A stretch of 43,703 nt of DNA from positions 1 to 43,703 of IMG/VR virus record IMGVR_UViG_3300022751_000022. One strand, given 5' to 3'. The translations under genes were made by a program, and so were the position numbers. Below are positions 37,751 through 43,703 of the stretch, in pieces. The stretch comes from a virus. The first letter of the stretch is position 1. Each line of letters opens with the position of its first letter. The notes under the pieces are model-generated. The model saw only the letters and a program-made list of their open reading frames with translations, made no database searches and was not told the origin of the DNA.

Positions 37751-38119
37751 TTACGCAAAAGTTTTACATTCATCTGGAGCAAACGATTTTCCACCGCCTA
37801 GCCAAAAACCAACTCTGTCAATCCAATTATGAAAAGAAGATTGTTTTTTACAACCTACTTCCTCAGCGATTACATTTATTTTTTCAATATCGGCAATCGT
37901 AAGCTTTAATTTAGGCTTCATTTCGACCTTTTCAAGGCTTTTACTTAATTCCGCATGTTCTTTTATCACTTGCAAAATATTATCGCATTTAGAGTATTGA
38001 ATTAGCTTTGGTTCTTTCACGTACTTAACCGTAGTTTTTCCGGTTTTGCTAAATTTAATTGTTTGGATTTCTCCAGTTTCGAATAACGATTCTATTTCTT
38101 TTAAAATTGATTTTTTCAT
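37751..38119 (-). CDS. Small basic protein, unknown
   Basis: 122 aa, helical and Lys/Glu-rich (LKEIESLFETGEIQTIKFS; LKLTIADIEKINVIAEEVG), with a C-terminal FHNWIDRVGFWLGGGKSF segment. No family recognised. An AAAACCCAAAAC leader precedes the start. Confidence 0.55.
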   Translation of the reverse strand: MKKSILKEIESLFETGEIQTIKFSKTGKTTVKYVKEPKLIQYSKCDNILQVIKEHAELSKSLEKVEMKPKLKLTIADIEKINVIAEEVGCKKQSSFHNWIDRVGFWLGGGKSFAPDECKTFA

Positions 38120-38135
38120 GGTTTTGGGTTTTTAA

Positions 38136-38351
38136 TTATTCAATCTCGTAATATTCCTGAATTAGATCGTTTAAAGATATTGCTGCGGGTTTATCTGTAA
38201 TTCTATTCGCTATCTTTTCAGATTGTGCAACTAGATAATCAGCTTCTTCTTGGGATAATAACTCATTGGTTGTTTCATCGGTAACATCATTCATCATAAG
38301 AATGCCTTTGCACCATCTTTTAGCTATTTCGTTTAAAATTCTTTTATCCAT
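38136..38351 (-). CDS. Small acidic helical protein, unknown
   Basis: 71 aa, mostly helical (ILNEIAKRWCKGILMMNDV; TNELLSQEEADYLVAQSEK). Its start overlaps the upstream poly-proline protein gene by 19 nt. No family recognised. Confidence 0.55.
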   Translation of the reverse strand: MDKRILNEIAKRWCKGILMMNDVTDETTNELLSQEEADYLVAQSEKIANRITDKPAAISLNDLIQEYYEIE

Positions 38352-38539
38352 AATTTTATTTTAGGTTTAAATATTAATATCATATAACTCAATATTCCTG
38401 CAACCAACAAAAACGCAAACAAATCACTTTGAATCGATACGCTTTGTTTGCAATGCGGGTTGTTTGCTCTTCCTGCTACTGAACACCAACAAGGCGAAAA
38501 TACTTCACAGTTAAATGGTGGTGGTGGCGGTGGATTCAT
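38333..38539 (-). CDS. Small membrane protein with proline/cysteine-rich start
   Basis: 68 aa. MNPPPPPPFNCEVFSPCWC at the start, then C near residue 30, a single membrane segment at residues 42-56 (FAFLLVAGILSYMILIF) and a basic tail. Cys-rich external domain with one anchor is typical of small envelope proteins. No family recognised. Confidence 0.55.
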   Translation of the reverse strand: MNPPPPPPFNCEVFSPCWCSVAGRANNPHCKQSVSIQSDLFAFLLVAGILSYMILIFKPKIKLWIKEF

Positions 38540-38550
38540 GATAATTGTTT

Positions 38551-38979
38551 TTATGCGGTTTTGGTTAATTGTAAATTGTATTTTATTAGGTTCTCAATTA
38601 CACCTAAACACTCTATAGGTTGCATAATATTATTAAACCTTATCAACTGTCTTTCTGAGTTTACGTCGAATTTACCATCAAACAAAACTCTGTCTTTTGC
38701 TTCTTGGTATTCTTGCAATGCACTTGAATAATAGTTATCGTTTTGGCCATCATTAAACGGCTCTTCCAAAACAACCCAAACACCATTAACTTTTTTACAG
38801 GGCACAAACATCCATAATTCAAGTTTTTGAGAAAGCAAATTTGCATGTTTGAATATTTTATCTTGAATACTTTGTTTTAACGATTGCAAATCTGTAAAAG
38901 GCATGCTTTGTTCAATACATCTTTTTAATTGGGTTTGAAGTTCTAAAACCTTTTCGGTCATTGAAATTAACTTTTCCAT
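38551..38979 (-). CDS. Helical protein, unknown
   Basis: 142 aa, with a long N-terminal coiled coil (ISMTEKVLELQTQLKRCIEQ; LQSLKQSIQDKIFKHANLLS) and a C-terminal VIENLIKYNLQLTK. The middle has WMFVPCKKVNGVWVVLEEP. No family recognised. Transcribed with its neighbours toward the terminase genes. Confidence 0.55.
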   Translation of the reverse strand: MEKLISMTEKVLELQTQLKRCIEQSMPFTDLQSLKQSIQDKIFKHANLLSQKLELWMFVPCKKVNGVWVVLEEPFNDGQNDNYYSSALQEYQEAKDRVLFDGKFDVNSERQLIRFNNIMQPIECLGVIENLIKYNLQLTKTA

Positions 38980-38981
38980 AA

Positions 38982-39257
38982 TTACGAACGTCTTAAGTAA
39001 GATTGATATTCAACTGTTCTTTGCAAGTTAGAAATGTTTTCAATATAAACGATTTCTCTATCCGTTTTTACATTGAAACCCTGACTTGATTTTGCTTTGA
39101 AGTAAACGTAAACGGCTGACTTTCCTGTTTTGCCACAAGTAACACCGTATTCAATTGAAACAATGTTTTTAGTTCTTGGCATATCGTTAATTTTTGACCG
39201 TCCAAAAACGTTTAAAGAAATAATAATTAATGCGAATGTTAAGATAAAATTTTTCAT
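38982..39257 (-). CDS. Secreted small protein
   Basis: 91 aa with a signal peptide (MKNFILTFALIIISLNVFG) and a beta-rich mature part (VSIEYGVTCGKTGKSAVYVY). It begins after a hairpin at 39287-39305. It may act in the periplasm; no family recognised. Confidence 0.55.
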   Translation of the reverse strand: MKNFILTFALIIISLNVFGRSKINDMPRTKNIVSIEYGVTCGKTGKSAVYVYFKAKSSQGFNVKTDREIVYIENISNLQRTVEYQSYLRRS

Positions 39258-39286
39258 AATGTGTGGTATTTATTGGGTTTTAAATT

Positions 39287-39305
39287 AGCCGGAATTTCAC
39301 CGGCT
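39287..39305 (-). terminator. Weak terminator or leader hairpin
   Basis: AGCCGG/CCGGCT (39287-39292 with 39300-39305), 6-bp GC-rich stem, 7-nt loop. The T-run is short on the minus side and better on the plus side, so it may be a leader hairpin of the 39257 gene rather than a terminator. Confidence 0.4.
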
Positions 39306-39315
39306 TTGTTTTTGT

Positions 39316-39495
39316 TTACTTGTAAGTTTCTAGCAGTTCTAAAATATCCTCTGCAACTCCTTTTCTAATCGAGAAACTAATTTCGCTTGGCTCCTGGATA
39401 AATTTAACAGTTATTGTGTTTTTGTTAAATCTAATGTAGTCAATAAATATTCCATCTACTAAACTACTTACTAATTCAAATGCGTCTTGATACAT
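39316..39495 (-). CDS. Small protein, unknown
   Basis: 59 aa, MYQDAFELVSSLVDGIFIDY and on, ending EDILELLETYK. It has a TATCTTTG box 24 nt upstream (39520-39527) and an AAAACCAAAA leader. No family recognised. Confidence 0.6.
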   Translation of the reverse strand: MYQDAFELVSSLVDGIFIDYIRFNKNTITVKFIQEPSEISFSIRKGVAEDILELLETYK

Positions 39496-39519
39496 AATGT
39501 TTTGGTTTTAAATTATATT

Positions 39520-39527
39520 CAAAGATA
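39520..39527 (-). promoter_or_regulatory. Bacteroidota -7 promoter element
   Basis: TATCTTTG on the minus strand, 24 nt before the 39495 start. It begins the accessory/packaging side of the late transcript. Confidence 0.5.
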
Positions 39528-39539
39528 CAAATGTTTCAC

Positions 39540-39734
39540 TTATTGTGCAAGTAATTCGAAAGATATTTTTAAATTAAATTGTGTTAAAATTTCTTTAAGA
39601 CGTTTTTCTCTAATGTTTCTAGACCCTGAAAGCCATTTTGAAAGTTGCGTTTCTGTACATTTTATCTGTTCAGAAAATTCCCTTTGAGTAAATCCAGTAC
39701 CTTCAAGAATCATTTTTAATATTTCTTTATTCAT
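39540..39734 (-). CDS. XRE-type helix-turn-helix protein
   Basis: 64 aa, one complete XRE domain: TGFTQREFSEQIKCTETQLSKWLSGSRN (residues 13-40, in part), the classic HTH with the recognition helix TETQLSKWLSG. It has no sensor or protease domain, so it acts as a small regulator; it is not similar to CI. It lies after the methyltransferase and micro-gene 39741. Confidence 0.8.
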   Translation of the reverse strand: MNKEILKMILEGTGFTQREFSEQIKCTETQLSKWLSGSRNIREKRLKEILTQFNLKISFELLAQ

Positions 39735-39740
39735 GATTAT

Positions 39741-39866
39741 TTATTTTTTTTCGTTATACAATTCTTTGATCATTTCAAAAGTAATCGCCTTTATGTTTTT
39801 AGACTTCATAATTGATTGCTTTTCTTGTTTAGGTAGTTTGTTCCACCAATATAAAATAGGTCGCAT
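39741..39866 (-). CDS. Small phage protein after methyltransferase
   Basis: 41 aa, MRPILYWWNKLPKQEKQSIM then KAITFEMIKELYNE. Its ATG overlaps the methyltransferase stop (TAATG at 39864-39868), so it is a coupled gene. This 'WWN.L....K....K..I..IT..MIKE.Y' pattern is recurrent in flavobacterial phages. Function unknown. Confidence 0.6.
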   Translation of the reverse strand: MRPILYWWNKLPKQEKQSIMKSKNIKAITFEMIKELYNEKK

Positions 39867-40486
39867 TAAAATAGTTTTTGTTGTCCTATGTGGTTTGTTA
39901 TTCTTTTTACAGCTGAATTATAATAATCAGGATCCAATTCGCATGCGGTCAGCTCAAAACCGTAATCATGACAAGCTATCGCAATACTTCCAGAGCCCAA
40001 ATGAGTATCTAATATTTTATCTCCTTGTTTTGCATACATTTTTAAAAGCCATTCATAAAGTTCAATTGGTTTTTGAGTCGGATGAATTTTATTTCTATTT
40101 TTTCTAACGCTATATCTAAAAATTTTTGATGGTTTATCTAGAGATGACCAAGCCATTTCTGCCATCGAAAAATTATTTAAGCTTTCAGGCTGATTTTTAT
40201 CCCATATGATAAAACCTTTATTGTATTCACTTCTTAACCAGATTTGACTAAAATAATTTCCTCCCCAAATAATTTGATTTTTTGACACTCTAAATAATTC
40301 ATTAAAGTATTCATCATTAGGTTTTACATCCCACTGACTATATTCTTTCATATTAAATTTATGGTCACCACCTCTTTTTGTCTTATTTAAAATTCCATAA
40401 GGCGGATCAACAATTGCAAGTTCAAAGTAATTGTCAGGATACCTTGCCATTAATTTCATATTGTTCTCTCTAGTAACTGTAATCAT
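39866..40486 (-). CDS. DNA amino-methyltransferase, complete copy
   Basis: 206 aa from the ATG at 40486 (an upstream in-frame ATG at 40522 would overlap the endonuclease gene). The catalytic DPPYG is near residue 25, the target loop region follows (NKTKRGGDHKFN), and the C-terminal part carries HPTQKP, then ILDTHLGSGSIAIAC with the AdoMet site and ELDPDYY. This is beta-class order, N6-adenine or N4-cytosine. It shares 1-235 with the truncated left copy. Downstream of a restriction gene, it may protect the second strand of an asymmetric site. Confidence 0.85.
   Translation of the reverse strand: MITVTRENNMKLMARYPDNYFELAIVDPPYGILNKTKRGGDHKFNMKEYSQWDVKPNDEYFNELFRVSKNQIIWGGNYFSQIWLRSEYNKGFIIWDKNQPESLNNFSMAEMAWSSLDKPSKIFRYSVRKNRNKIHPTQKPIELYEWLLKMYAKQGDKILDTHLGSGSIAIACHDYGFELTACELDPDYYNSAVKRITNHIGQQKLF
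40207..40441. repeat. Right copy of methyltransferase repeat
   Basis: 235 bp, one mismatch to 1-235. The exact identity over 127 bp (40207-40333) followed by a break is the signature of an assembly graph overlap. The junction of phage and restriction-modification sequences falls here if the window is a composite. Confidence 0.95.
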
Positions 40487-40496
40487 AATTTGGTAT

Positions 40497-41942
40497 TTAA
40501 TTTTTAGTTGCAAATCTTGCAATTGTTAAATCTGAAATATTTTTGCTTATGTCTTTTCCTAAATTTTTAGAAATGATATTGTCAAAATCTTTATAATCAA
40601 TATCACGAACATCATTTTCAATACAATTATATAGGTATTCCGAAAATGTACTTGCTCTAATTATTACAATTGAACTAGTTTTTATATCTTGTAAAACTGC
40701 AGGGACATACCTAGGAGTGATAACAATTGTATATGTTCCTCCAATTTTTTCACGATGTCCTTCTAAGCGCCCTGAATTTATTATAGATAGCTTATTTTTA
40801 GTCGATTTAGCATCAACTGCAAATTTTCTTTCTTCTGTTAAATATAAACATTCAACATCGGTATTTCCAGCTCCTCCAATCTTTTTCGCTTCAATATTAT
40901 AAAACATATTAAAACCATCAACGATAACATCTTCAAAAACATAAGCCTCTTTACCCTCATTATTATTTGAATACTGTTCTATCAATTTAGGTAAATTTAA
41001 TAACTCTATTTTTTTTTCATCAACAAATTCTTCTATCTCTTCTAAAATAGCACGAGGATAAAAGCTATAAATTTCCTTGACAACATCAATTGTAAGTCTT
41101 TCTGAGTCATTTAATTTTAAAGGTTTTTCTAAAAAAGAATTTTCCTTTTCAAGTTTAGCAATTAAACTCATCACTGTTGGAGAAATAGTAACTTCATTTT
41201 TGGTTAAACTCCGAATTGTACTTTTCCCATGATTTAATTTACATATTATTTCGCCATTTTTCTTCTCAATTATTCCGGCTTCGACAAAAAGTTTACTTAC
41301 ATAATAATCCCATTCATAAATAGCATTTACATATGTATGTTCATCTTTTTTAAATTCAATTTTAATTTTTTCATTAGTCCATGTTCTCATCTCAAGAATA
41401 TTTAGCACTAATCTTTCGTAACTCCTCTCAGTTATTTCCTCTACAAAAACAACGTAATACCCTACTTCAAATGCAAATAATTTAAAATCCAATCTTGGTT
41501 CCGAAAGCAATTTAAAAATTAGTCTAAAAGGATATAGTTTAAAAATCGAGTTTGAGCCTCCGTGTGGGTGTTCAAACTGCAAAGCCCATAACATTGTTAG
41601 GAAAATATTACTCAATTTTTTTTTGTTGTCAATATTTTTTAAAAATAAATTACCTAATGGACTAAATAAAAATCTATCTTCTCCTTTTATTTTTTCTTTA
41701 TAACCGAACATATAATATGCAAGAGTATTAATCCTGTGATTTATTGAATCAAGAGGCAATTCAGGATTACGTTCCTTATAATAGTCTAATTTTTTTAGTT
41801 CTAATAACAATTGCTTCTTATCCTCACTTGAAATAGAAGTTTTTGAAAAAAATTTTAAATTTATAGCGACAGCTGTCACCAAATCAAAATTACTAGTATG
41901 TCTGTATAAAATCCATTTATTACGTTCAACTCGATGTGTCAT
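40497..41942 (-). CDS. Type II restriction endonuclease candidate
   Basis: 481 aa. The C-terminal part has a PD-(D/E)xK centre: TDVEC (361-365) and VDAKS (376-380), followed by a GRLEGHREKIGGTYTIVIT segment and VPAVLQDIK. The first 300 residues look like winged-helix recognition domains. This resembles the AlwI/BspD6I-type enzymes that cut outside an asymmetric site. It lies between an m5C methyltransferase and an amino-methyltransferase, as expected when the two strands of an asymmetric site need different enzymes. The specificity is not predictable from sequence. Confidence 0.7.
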   Translation of the reverse strand: MTHRVERNKWILYRHTSNFDLVTAVAINLKFFSKTSISSEDKKQLLLELKKLDYYKERNPELPLDSINHRINTLAYYMFGYKEKIKGEDRFLFSPLGNLFLKNIDNKKKLSNIFLTMLWALQFEHPHGGSNSIFKLYPFRLIFKLLSEPRLDFKLFAFEVGYYVVFVEEITERSYERLVLNILEMRTWTNEKIKIEFKKDEHTYVNAIYEWDYYVSKLFVEAGIIEKKNGEIICKLNHGKSTIRSLTKNEVTISPTVMSLIAKLEKENSFLEKPLKLNDSERLTIDVVKEIYSFYPRAILEEIEEFVDEKKIELLNLPKLIEQYSNNNEGKEAYVFEDVIVDGFNMFYNIEAKKIGGAGNTDVECLYLTEERKFAVDAKSTKNKLSIINSGRLEGHREKIGGTYTIVITPRYVPAVLQDIKTSSIVIIRASTFSEYLYNCIENDVRDIDYKDFDNIISKNLGKDISKNISDLTIARFATKN

Positions 41943-41944
41943 TG

Positions 41945-42997
41945 TTATATATTTATTTCAGCTACAATTTTCTTAATCAGTAATGGTGGAATACACTCGC
42001 CAATACACTTTCTTATTAAAGCTTCTGGCGTATCAGAAGGAATATTCCAATCATTCGGAAGTGAAGACAACAACATTAATTCTAAAGGAGTCAAAACTCT
42101 CGCGTCAGAAAAAGTACCATCTTTCATGAGTCTGCCAGGGTGAACATTTAACTGCGAACTTACAGCATCATTTCTCATCGTTATAGTTGGAGCAGGTTCA
42201 TCCCATTTTATCCTCCTGTAAGTTGTACTGTAACTTTTTATTTTTTCTCCATTTGCTTTTTGCGGATAAAAGACTTCATTTTCAAATGCTGTCCTACCTG
42301 TAGGAGTATTTTTCATCCATTCAATATGATTTTTTGAATGATTACGAGCAAAATGCCATTTTAGATTAGATTTTTCTCCAGCCTCAATACTTGGTAAATC
42401 TCCTATAGCTTGCTCTACAGTAATAGCTTGTGAAGAATTTGGAATTCCCCACTTAAGTCCTTTTTTATACAATTTAATTATTGCCCTAGTTCTCTTTTGA
42501 GCTACTCCAAAATTAGATGCATCATAAACTTCAGCTTCTATATTATATTCATCTGCAAATAATATTGATAGAATATCTAATACTTTTAACTGTTTATTTT
42601 GAAAAGGAAGTTCTATTTTAAAAAATGTTGGTACATTTTCAATCAAAACAAACTTTGGTGATTTAATTTTTATAAAATCAATTATCCTAAAAACAAGATA
42701 ATTACGTTCATCAGTAAGCATTTGTTGAACATTTCTATTTTTTCCTGCTACACTCATACCTTGGCAAGGAGGTGAAGCTAACAGAAAATCAAGTTTATCT
42801 GAACTATTATCTAAAATTGTTTTAAATATTCTATCATCTAAAATATTACCTGCAATCATCTTTGCTTTTGGGTAAATAGCTTGATATAAATTAGCTCTTT
42901 CAAGTAATAATTCATTTGCAACAGTAATATTCAACCCGACATCTTCTAGATAAGTTTCTGATATACCAGCACTTGAGAATAAAGAAGTTCCAATCAT
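41945..42997 (-). CDS. DNA cytosine-C5 methyltransferase
   Basis: 350 aa with motifs in family order: I (SLFSSAGISETYLEDVG, residues 5-21, an atypical FSSAG in place of FAGxG), IV with the catalytic Cys in SPPCQG (Cys78), VI LIENVP (residues 118-123), VIII QKRTRAIIKL, IX-X APTITMRNDA and RVLTPLELMLLSSLP. It would protect the site of the adjacent endonuclease. It lies 3 nt after the regulator gene. Confidence 0.9.
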   Translation of the reverse strand: MIGTSLFSSAGISETYLEDVGLNITVANELLLERANLYQAIYPKAKMIAGNILDDRIFKTILDNSSDKLDFLLASPPCQGMSVAGKNRNVQQMLTDERNYLVFRIIDFIKIKSPKFVLIENVPTFFKIELPFQNKQLKVLDILSILFADEYNIEAEVYDASNFGVAQKRTRAIIKLYKKGLKWGIPNSSQAITVEQAIGDLPSIEAGEKSNLKWHFARNHSKNHIEWMKNTPTGRTAFENEVFYPQKANGEKIKSYSTTYRRIKWDEPAPTITMRNDAVSSQLNVHPGRLMKDGTFSDARVLTPLELMLLSSLPNDWNIPSDTPEALIRKCIGECIPPLLIKKIVAEINI

Positions 42998-43000
42998 CTT

Positions 43001-43327
43001 TTAAAATTTAATAATTCCTTGAGTAATTTTTTGAGCTCTAAAATATTTTGCTTTCTCTTCTGCTAAAAGGAATAAACTTTTAGTATCTTCCTCTTTATAT
43101 ATTAATGCAGCAATTTTTTCACTATAATATTCTTTTTCAAGAGATTTTAAATCAAGATTAAATACATTTGAAATTTTTGGTAATAACTCTTCATGAATAT
43201 TTCTTTTTCCATTTTCAATTTTAGATAATGTTGATTGATCAATATCTAATGAAGCTGCAAGTTTTGTTAAAGTAAGATTATTTTCTAATCTTAATTTATG
43301 AATATATTCTCCTAAAGTTTCTTTCAT
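43001..43327 (-). CDS. XRE regulator of the restriction-modification operon
   Basis: 108 aa. N-terminal XRE domain (GEYIHKLRLENNLTLTKLAA, SLDIDQSTLSKIENGKRNI; residues 6-43), then a helical tail. Controller proteins of type II systems have this form and repress or time the endonuclease. It is first in the operon. Its promoter overlaps an inverted repeat (43346-43361) that it may bind. Confidence 0.78.
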   Translation of the reverse strand: MKETLGEYIHKLRLENNLTLTKLAASLDIDQSTLSKIENGKRNIHEELLPKISNVFNLDLKSLEKEYYSEKIAALIYKEEDTKSLFLLAEEKAKYFRAQKITQGIIKF

Positions 43328-43345
43328 CTCCTTGATTTTTTTGTC

Positions 43346-43361
43346 TTGACGATTTTGTCAA
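43346..43361 (-). promoter_or_regulatory. Operator candidate for controller protein
   Basis: TTGAC-N6-GTCAA inverted repeat between the start of the XRE gene and its -7 box (TATTTTTG, 43359-43366). The position would let the protein repress its own operon. The gap 43328-43620 is very AT-rich and holds no gene. Confidence 0.55.
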
Positions 43362-43620
43362 AAATAATAAAAGAAATAACAAAAAACTAACTTTATATTT
43401 TTTTATTATTTATATATTATCAAAATAAAAAAAAATACTTAAAATGAATAAAATTAAGTACATTGCGTTAAATTGACACATATGTATTTATTTTTGTTGT
43501 TTCTCAACTAATAAGTGTCTAGAAAATTATAATTTATTAATTATCAGTTTTAATTGTAGTTTTTTTAAGATATCACCTTGCGCAATCTATTTAACTACAA
43601 AACTATTAATGATTTGAATA

Positions 43621-43703
43621 TGAGCATTCCTGATTTAGAAAAACTCAATAAAAAATTGATGAAGAAGATCTATTCTTCTTTTGGATTAGTATCAAAAAAT
43701 GAT
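43621..43703 (+). CDS. Start of a plus-strand gene, cut by window edge
   Basis: 27 codons visible (MSIPDLEKLNKKLMKKIYSS and on), no stop. It is divergent from the restriction operon. A TATTTTTG-like -7 box lies upstream near 43490. It is too short to name; it may be a host or mobile-element gene beside the restriction-modification operon. Confidence 0.5.

Noticed and set aside
38661-38846. Minus-strand 61-codon ORF inside the 38551-38979 gene
   Set aside because: It is an internal alternative frame of a longer gene with a better start and spacing.
43460-43500. TTGACA near 43473 as a sigma-70 -35 box
   Set aside because: In Bacteroidota the primary sigma factor uses a -33 TTG and -7 TAnnTTTG; the spacing to the nearby TATTTTTG is only 13 nt.
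1-43703. Prophage interpretation
   Set aside because: No integrase, excisionase, CI-like repressor, tRNA or att repeat was found; the only long repeat lies within methyltransferase coding sequence.
1-43703. CRISPR array or tRNA genes
   Set aside because: No regularly spaced repeats and no cloverleaf with the conserved T-arm were seen by eye on either strand.

Overview
The window reads as the near-complete genome of a tailed, siphovirus-like phage of a Bacteroidota host, most likely a flavobacterium. The evidence is very AT-rich DNA, promoters of the TAnnTTTG (-7) type, A-rich rather than Shine-Dalgarno leaders, and the families present. Almost everything is on the minus strand and is read right to left. 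No integrase, excisionase or CI-like repressor was found, so a virulent, circularly permuted phage is likelier than a prophage.

Layout in transcription order. 43327-39866: a controller-like XRE regulator, a cytosine-C5 methyltransferase, a type II restriction endonuclease and an amino-methyltransferase. 39866-37364: small accessory genes. 37314-31135: head module (terminase small and large subunits, portal, Mu-F-like head protein, prohead protease, HK97-fold capsid protein). 31069-28098: a secreted protein, a GT4 glycosyltransferase, a two-gene plus-strand cassette and a structured leader RNA. 28020-24354: head-tail connectors, tail terminator, tail tube and a tail chaperone pair joined by a -1 frameshift, interrupted by a plus-strand HNH endonuclease. 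24352-17060: tape measure, tail tip, second tail-tube-like protein and two fibres sharing one N-terminal module. 17047-14653: membrane proteins, GH19 endolysin and a spanin-like protein. 14402-1: early genes, including ERF annealing protein, YopX, DUF1367, RNase H, a replisome organizer carrying a probable origin inside it, an AAA helicase loader, a DnaA-domain-IV-only protein, NinG, a DUF7768-like protein and a methyltransferase cut by the window edge.

The most unusual signal is a set of four transcript leaders (604-721 minus, 6178-6306 minus, 25559-25651 plus, 28795-28948 plus). Each has a promoter, a 5' hairpin, and then a terminator-like hairpin just before the gene. In all four, the apical loop of the terminator hairpin is perfectly complementary over 6-8 nt to the loop of the 5' hairpin. 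The paired sequence differs each time, so complementarity is kept while sequence is not. This looks like a kissing-loop antitermination or attenuation RNA family.

The second important point concerns the edges. The first 127 bases are identical to 40207-40333 and the match breaks exactly at base 128, which is the signature of a k=127 assembly-graph overlap. Joining 40206 to 1 closes a 40,206-bp circle and restores the cut methyltransferase as an intact 211-codon gene. The restriction-modification segment (40207-43703) may therefore be an alternative branch (host or related phage) rather than part of the same molecule.
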